From the NCBI GenBank assembly GCA_037176705.1, contig CM073895.1, forward strand, positions 107,458,551 to 107,522,550: a stretch of DNA of 64,000 nt, written 5' to 3'. Numbering within the stretch: position 1 is the first letter of the stretch; every line of letters starts with the position of its first letter. The notes under the pieces are model-generated. The model ran no database searches and had not been told where the DNA came from. It saw only the letters and a program-made list of their open reading frames with translations. The position numbers and the translations under genes are program-made. Shown in pieces: positions 59,375-64,000 of this stretch. Source of the stretch: Molossus alvarezi. Taxonomy: Eukaryota > Chordata > Mammalia > Chiroptera > Molossidae.

Positions 59375-59411
59375 GCAGCACCAGCACCAGCACCAGCACC
59401 AGCAACAACAA
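59328..59411 (+). repeat. (CAG)15 followed by (CAC CAG)n
   Basis: Fifteen perfect CAG units (59328-59372), then CGG CAG, four CAC CAG units and three CAA. Read in that frame it would be Q15-R-Q-(HQ)4-QQQ, but no long open frame or start supports translation. Confidence 0.95.
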
Positions 59412-61190
59412 AGAATGACTCAAAAAACTCATCAGACTCAAAGATTACACCTCAGGTCCTGGGGTGAATTCTGTGGAAGGCCAGGAGACAAATAGGGGAC
59501 CCTCTCTGACACATGCAGGAACTCCCTGACTTTCAAAGAGAGGGATTTTTGATGTCCTGACTTGTTTCTAGGTTCTCATTGCAGGGTAGTAAATATAAAC
59601 ATCACCTACGACCTCAGATCTGAACCCTTTTAAGAACACACAGTTCACTGGCATCTAGGACATATGTTCACATCCCCCTCCTGGGGTCCACTCCTTTGGA
59701 GTGATGTTTCAAACAACCCCTGGATCACGACTTAGGAGTCAGGGCTCTCCGGAGGAGAGTACTGTGTGTTGCGCGCGTGTGCGCGTAACAGGGGCCACAT
59801 ACACATAGGAACACAGGCGAGCTCAGGGGAGGCCTGTGAAGTGGCCCCACAGACCCAGAGACCTCCACTAAACTCACTGATGGTCCAAACTACAAAGGTG
59901 TTAACTAAATTCACTTGATGGGGGGTTGCCCATGTCCTAGGCCCGGACCTACCCTTGGAAATCGGTGGGCGGAGGGAGGATCGGTGTGTACTGTCTGTCC
60001 AGTTCAGTGCTCACCATCCACCCACCCACCCAACCATCTCTCCATCCATCCATGTGAAGGGTACCTAAAGGTGAGTTACCAAAATCGTCAGCTGGAGCAC
60101 AGTGTTTCAGTACGAGTGTGCTTGTTGTTCCCGAGACACAGGGTTACTGAGTCCATTCATCCCTTACCAGGCCTCCCTGGACCCTCATCACTCCACACCG
60201 GCGTTTGGCCTGGGGAATCTAAGACGCCGAGATGGACTCTTTAACTTCTCCTTGGATGCCCTGCACTTGCACCCCTAAACCGCCACCGCTCACCACCACC
60301 ACCACCACCACCCAACCGCCACCTCACCCCTGCCCTTTCTCAGAGGGTGGAGGGCAGTTTTCGGCTTTGGCACATGGAGGCGAACTCCTTCAGCCCCAGA
60401 CTGCCCCTGCTCCCTTCCTGCAGCTTGGAATCAGTGGCCTAAGTGTGGGGGAGTTGTAGAAGCCTCAGGCAAAGTCCTAGGCTCTCTGCATTTGAATCAA
60501 GCCATTGCTGTTCCCTTGGAATAAGTGGCCCTGGCCTTCCCTTCCCACCCCCTAACCCCACCGCCACCCCCCAGGCCCAGGCCCAGGCCAGGCCACCTTG
60601 CTTAGGCCCATGCCTGTCTTTCTGGAAAAGAGAAGGGTAGGGGTTTCATCCTAAGTTCTGCAGCAGGCCTCTCTGGGCCTCAGAAAATTCACGCATTGGG
60701 TGCCTGCGTGCCTGCCCGTGTGTGACTTGGGGAAGAAAGAGCAGGGACTACAGTGGGCATGTGGGAGCTCTCTGTACAACTTCCTCAGTCTTGCCCTGAG
60801 CCCCAAAGGGCTCTAGCCAGAGAAGGAGGGAGGGAGGGAGGGAGGAAAGAGAGAAGCAAGAAAAAGAATACATACGTACAGCCTATTGAGAAAGAAGCAC
60901 AAAGACCCACCTCCAGGTACTGTACTGAGGATGCCATTGTAATATTCGTAAGGGAAAAGGAGCAAAGGAAAGGCCAACTCTTCTAGGCTGGCTCCGGGGC
61001 GAGGTCAGCCACTGCCCCTGTGTGTTCTCCCCGGGGCCACCAGACATAAGCTACAAAGCGATCTACACATGGCTGCCTTCTGTGCTGGTCTTGGAGGTGC
61101 CTAGGCAATGTCAAGCTGGGGCCCAAGGCAGGCTGCTACTACTGCCAGGCCTGGGGCCAGTGAGCCAGAGGAGGTATGGGGCTCGCTGAG
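59412..61190. other. GC-rich region without a recognised gene, several microsatellites
   Basis: It contains (CAC)n at 60291-60313, a GGGA/GGAG tract at about 60820-60845 and a CCCAGG run near 60570-60590. Open frames on both strands (for example 59915-60244) show no recognisable motif. No SINE or L1 is visible. Confidence 0.45.
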
Positions 61191-62470
61191 GCCAGGTGTT
61201 GTTGGCTTCAGAGAATTTAGGACCACGTGAAGCAAGCGGGAGCCAAGACAGGCCAATCCTAGGAAAAAAAATCAATGGACACCGCTTGGGTGGGCCTGAA
61301 TGGGCCGTGGGGCGGGGCCTCAGGCAATCACCAGGGTGGCCCAGACAGTGGGTGCCAGGTCACCAGAGTCCCAGGGACGGTGCGCGCCCGCCCACCGGGC
61401 TGCCTGCCCCGCGAGGGAAGGGCTCACCCATGGAACAGCAGCCTCCACCAGCACGTGTGCCTGGGACAAAGCTGCCCCTCCAGCTCTCACCCCAATGCCA
61501 AAGGACTGACTCAGTTCTTCCCAGGGATGTCTCTGGTGCCTTTCAAGCTGCCGCTGTCCCTCCCTGCCACCCACCCCCACTCTGCAGCCCGCAGAAAGAG
61601 GGTCCCCGGAGCTCCGTGCGTGGGCAGGCCCTTTCAAAGGAACTGCCTGGGACCCCGGCAGCCTCAGCCTGGACCTCGATCCACGGTGGTTTGCACAGCC
61701 TCAAGGGATGGGGACGTCTCTTCCTGGTACTGGGATCCTGAGCTGGGTGGGGGCCCGGGGTGGGAAGGGAACCCCTTGCTCCTCAGGGAGGATGTTCCCA
61801 GTCGAGGTATCCCTCCTGATGTCTCACTACACTCTTAGGTCTCCCACCAGATCGTCTCCCTCCTCACGGGCCCGGAAGCCTTCCGTGAGAAACAAACCGC
61901 GCGGGCCGGCTCGGCGGCTGGCAGCCGCTCTTCCCTCGCCAGCCCACTGAACATCCTCCAGGTCGAAAGGGAGGGGGAGATCTCCTCGGCCCTCTCAGGG
62001 TCTCTGCCCGGGCCGCCGCCGCCGCAGACTGAAGCAAAGCCCATGAACAGGACGAGAGCACGGCGATATTGAAATGTTTTATTGACTGATTCTGTATTTG
62101 TATTTGGCCAGAGGCCAAGGGGGGGGGGGGGAGGGAGCGAGGGAGGTGTGGAGGCCCGTGTGTGTCTGTGTGCGAGGGAGGGAGGGAGTGTCTGTGCGTG
62201 TGTGCCTCTCTCCGGCCAGCTTCCGGTTCTGCCCGCAGAACCGCGGTCACGCGATCGAGGCACCGAACGAGCGAGGACGACTTGCGGGGGACGCGTGACC
62301 GCGCCGGTTGCCTGGGCGACCGGAGAGACAGGTTGCCCGGCACCGGACTTGGCCGCTGCAACGGACAGCGACCGGGTCCACCAGTGGACCGGATCTCTAA
62401 CGGGCCGTGACTGGGCGCTGCTGTGTCAGTGTGTGTGGGTGGGGGCGGGGCGGTGTGCGTGTCCTTGGGG

Positions 62471-62502
<32 letters not shown>

Positions 62503-62503
62503 C
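62471..62503. repeat. (GT)n microsatellite
   Basis: About fourteen GT units after GTGCGT, in the CpG-rich block. A G-run at about 62119-62130 lies nearby. Confidence 0.95.
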
Positions 62504-63009
62504 AGGGTGGGGAGGGGCGAGGCCGGCTGGGGTTGGCCTGGTGTGCTGGGGGCTGGGCGGGCGCCGGCGGATCAGGCAATAACTATGAACACGTTGATTT
62601 GATGGACTTATGTTTCAATAGTACTTATTTGACCTAAGACACGACAGTCCCTACCTCTCTGAAAACAGTTGCAGTGTGCACCAGGACCCTTTCCACTCCT
62701 GTGGATGGTTGACGTACCGGCGGCGCCGGCGAAAACCCCAGGCCACCGGGGTCCGGCTTCGCTGCCCGCAGCAGGTGTCCTCCGCCGGAACCGAGATCGC
62801 ACAGAGAAGCTGCCTCCTCGCTCCGAGGAAATCCCCAAATCCGCCCGGGGATCCGCTTGCCCGCCTGACCTTCCTCGGCACAGGAGGGGCCTAGGGGAGC
62901 AGTCCCTTCCACGACTTCGCGAAATTCCCTGTCCTGCAAGACAGGAGAGCTCTATGAGACTAGGGGGGTGAGAGAGAGGAGGAGAGGGAGACGGGGGCGA
63001 GGCGGGACA

Positions 63010-63080
63010 GAGAGACAAAGAGAGAGAGAGAGCGAGCGAGAGAGAGAGAAGCAGAGAAGAGAGGAGAGAAGACAAGTGTC
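63010..63080. repeat. (GA)n-rich purine tract
   Basis: AGAGAGAGAGAGCGAGCGAGAGAG and continuing AG-rich sequence. Strand asymmetry is strong: nearly pure purine on the + strand. Confidence 0.9.
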
Positions 63081-63166
63081 CCAAGCACCCTCCCGCTGTC
63101 GTGAATCGACCACGAGCCCGGGCTCCCGAGCGCTGGGCCGCGCGTCTCCGTGGCCCCGTTAGTCAG

Positions 63167-63200
63167 GATGCGATGCCATGCGATGTGATGCGATGCGATC
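63167..63200. repeat. GCGAT pentamer repeat
   Basis: GATGCGATGCCATGCGATGT then GATGCGATGCGATC: about six imperfect GCGAT/CCAT/TGAT units. Confidence 0.85.
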
Positions 63201-64000
63201 CGGCTGGCCTCACTGTGACGTGTGGCAATCGCGCAGCACCTGCCCGGTGGCGGCTGTGATAAGCTCCGCACAGAGGAGGTTGACAGCTGGCCGGGTCGGC
63301 GCACAGGGGGATGGGCCGTCAGGACGGGGGCGGGGCGAAGGGGGCGGGGCCGCGGCCGCCCTGAATGGTGGCAATTAGCAGCACACCTGCGCCCCGGGGA
63401 AAAGGAAGGCGGTGTGTAGGAGCAGGGTAGGGGCAAATGACACGCGGCAGTACCTGCCATGAAAACTACTTTCACGGGTCTGAGAAATGCAGGTGGGGGC
63501 CTCATCCCTTACACTTACTTCTTGACACCTGTGTCGCGTGGAAACAAAATCCACGTGAATCGGCCTCTCCGAGCTGTGTCGTCCGTTTGCTTCTCCTCTT
63601 TACACATGTCCACTTTTCCCAGACAAAAAGGGGGTTTGGTGGACTGAAGAGGGTGACGGAGGGATTCCTGGCAGGACACCGCGAACCACTCCTGTGGCGG
63701 CGGGCCCCGAACCGGCGGGGCAACCCCCCCAAAAGTCCCGCCCTAGGCGAGCGCCCCCCTCCACCCGTGTGTTTGGGCCGCCGCCCCGACAACCCACCAA
63801 GCTCCAGTCCGATGGAAAAGCGGCAGATGTGTTCCACGGGACACCCCTCTACTGCTCGGCCCGCCTGCCTCCAGCTTCCCATGGGCCGGGGGCCCTACCC
63901 TTTGGGCACTGTGAAGCTTTCGCCCCCACTCCTCCCCTTGCCTGGCGCTGGAATCTCTGCCAAGGGCAAGTGGTGCGGCTGGGCGAGGAGGAGGCCTACT

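Larger units (their letters stand above)
61191..64000. promoter_or_regulatory. Extended CpG-island-like region, gene unknown
   Basis: Very high CpG density (GACGGTGCGCGCCCGCCC, CCGCGCGGGCCGGC, GGCGGGGCCGCGGCC) over nearly 3 kb. Overlapping open frames on both strands (61196-61838 plus, 61835-62361 minus, 63502-63882 minus) are what GC-rich DNA gives by chance, and none shows a domain. Simple repeats punctuate it. A TTTATT at 62078-62083 is an AATAAA on the minus strand and might end a leftward transcript. It could be the promoter of an unseen gene beyond 64000, or a CpG-rich amplicon. Confidence 0.45.

Noticed and set aside
61196..61838. Long overlapping plus-strand open frames (181 and 187 codons)
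   Set aside because: Two frames overlap with no motif in either, and composition is driven by GC content. Not reported as genes.
62580..63100. Ribosomal RNA or rDNA spacer
   Set aside because: GC-richness suggested rDNA, but I could not match any conserved 18S, 5.8S or 28S stretch on either strand.

Overview
This window is a piece of mammalian, almost certainly bat, Y-chromosome sequence. Three observations support that. Many tRNA-derived SINEs of the VES type are present, with heads reading CCTGGCCGGTTTGGCTCAG; this family is characteristic of yangochiropteran bats. L1 elements cover much of the window and are nested in one another. The only recognisable host genes are decayed multi-exon copies of TSPY and RBMY, the two classic multicopy Y genes of placental mammals. 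I found no intact protein-coding gene, no rRNA or tRNA gene outside SINE heads, and nothing prokaryotic.

Layout. 1-4.65 kb is the left arm of a diverged inverted repeat whose right arm lies at 32.4-35.7 kb. The right arm runs straight into TSPY copy A, so a mirror-image TSPY is expected just left of base 1. The spacer between the arms holds L1 fragments (4.65-6.96 kb), a wrecked RBMY copy A (about 7.0-11.8 kb), a large L1 (L1-D, 11.8-23.74 kb) that contains a second full-length L1 (L1-E, 16.40-22.24 kb) with a clean 14-bp target-site duplication, unassigned sequence with VES SINEs, a CpG-rich block (26.4-27.5 kb) with one exon-like segment, and RBMY copy B (28.46-31.87 kb). RBMY-B keeps the C-terminal exons and the natural stop but has no RNA-recognition-motif exons in view.

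Right of the inverted repeat is a TSPY tandem region with an offset of about 4.8 kb. TSPY-A (35.8-37.3 kb) has exon 1 and exon 2, then a deletion into exon 5. TSPY-B (40.1-42.3 kb) has exons 1-5 in order with consensus-like splice sites and a CCAAT/octamer promoter region, but carries several nonsense codons and a frameshift. TSPY-C and TSPY-D (46.0 and 46.7 kb) are exon-5 fragments. A solo LTR with a 6-bp target duplication lies at 43.37-43.71 kb. RBMY copy C (47.76-54.02 kb) is split by an older L1 (L1-F) and a VES SINE. A minus-strand L1 (L1-G, 54.1-59.07 kb) is in turn split by a second, oppositely oriented solo LTR of the same family with its own 6-bp duplication.

From about 59.3 kb to the end the sequence changes abruptly. 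It is GC- and CpG-rich, has no L1 or SINE that I can see, and is full of microsatellites, including a CAG run. I could not assign a gene there.

Functionally the window looks like a decaying ampliconic segment: TSPY (a NAP-domain testis protein) and RBMY (an RNA-binding spermatogenesis protein) amplified in tandem and inverted units, then broken by point mutation, deletion and retrotransposition. Paralog comparisons inside the window allow several insertions to be ordered in time.
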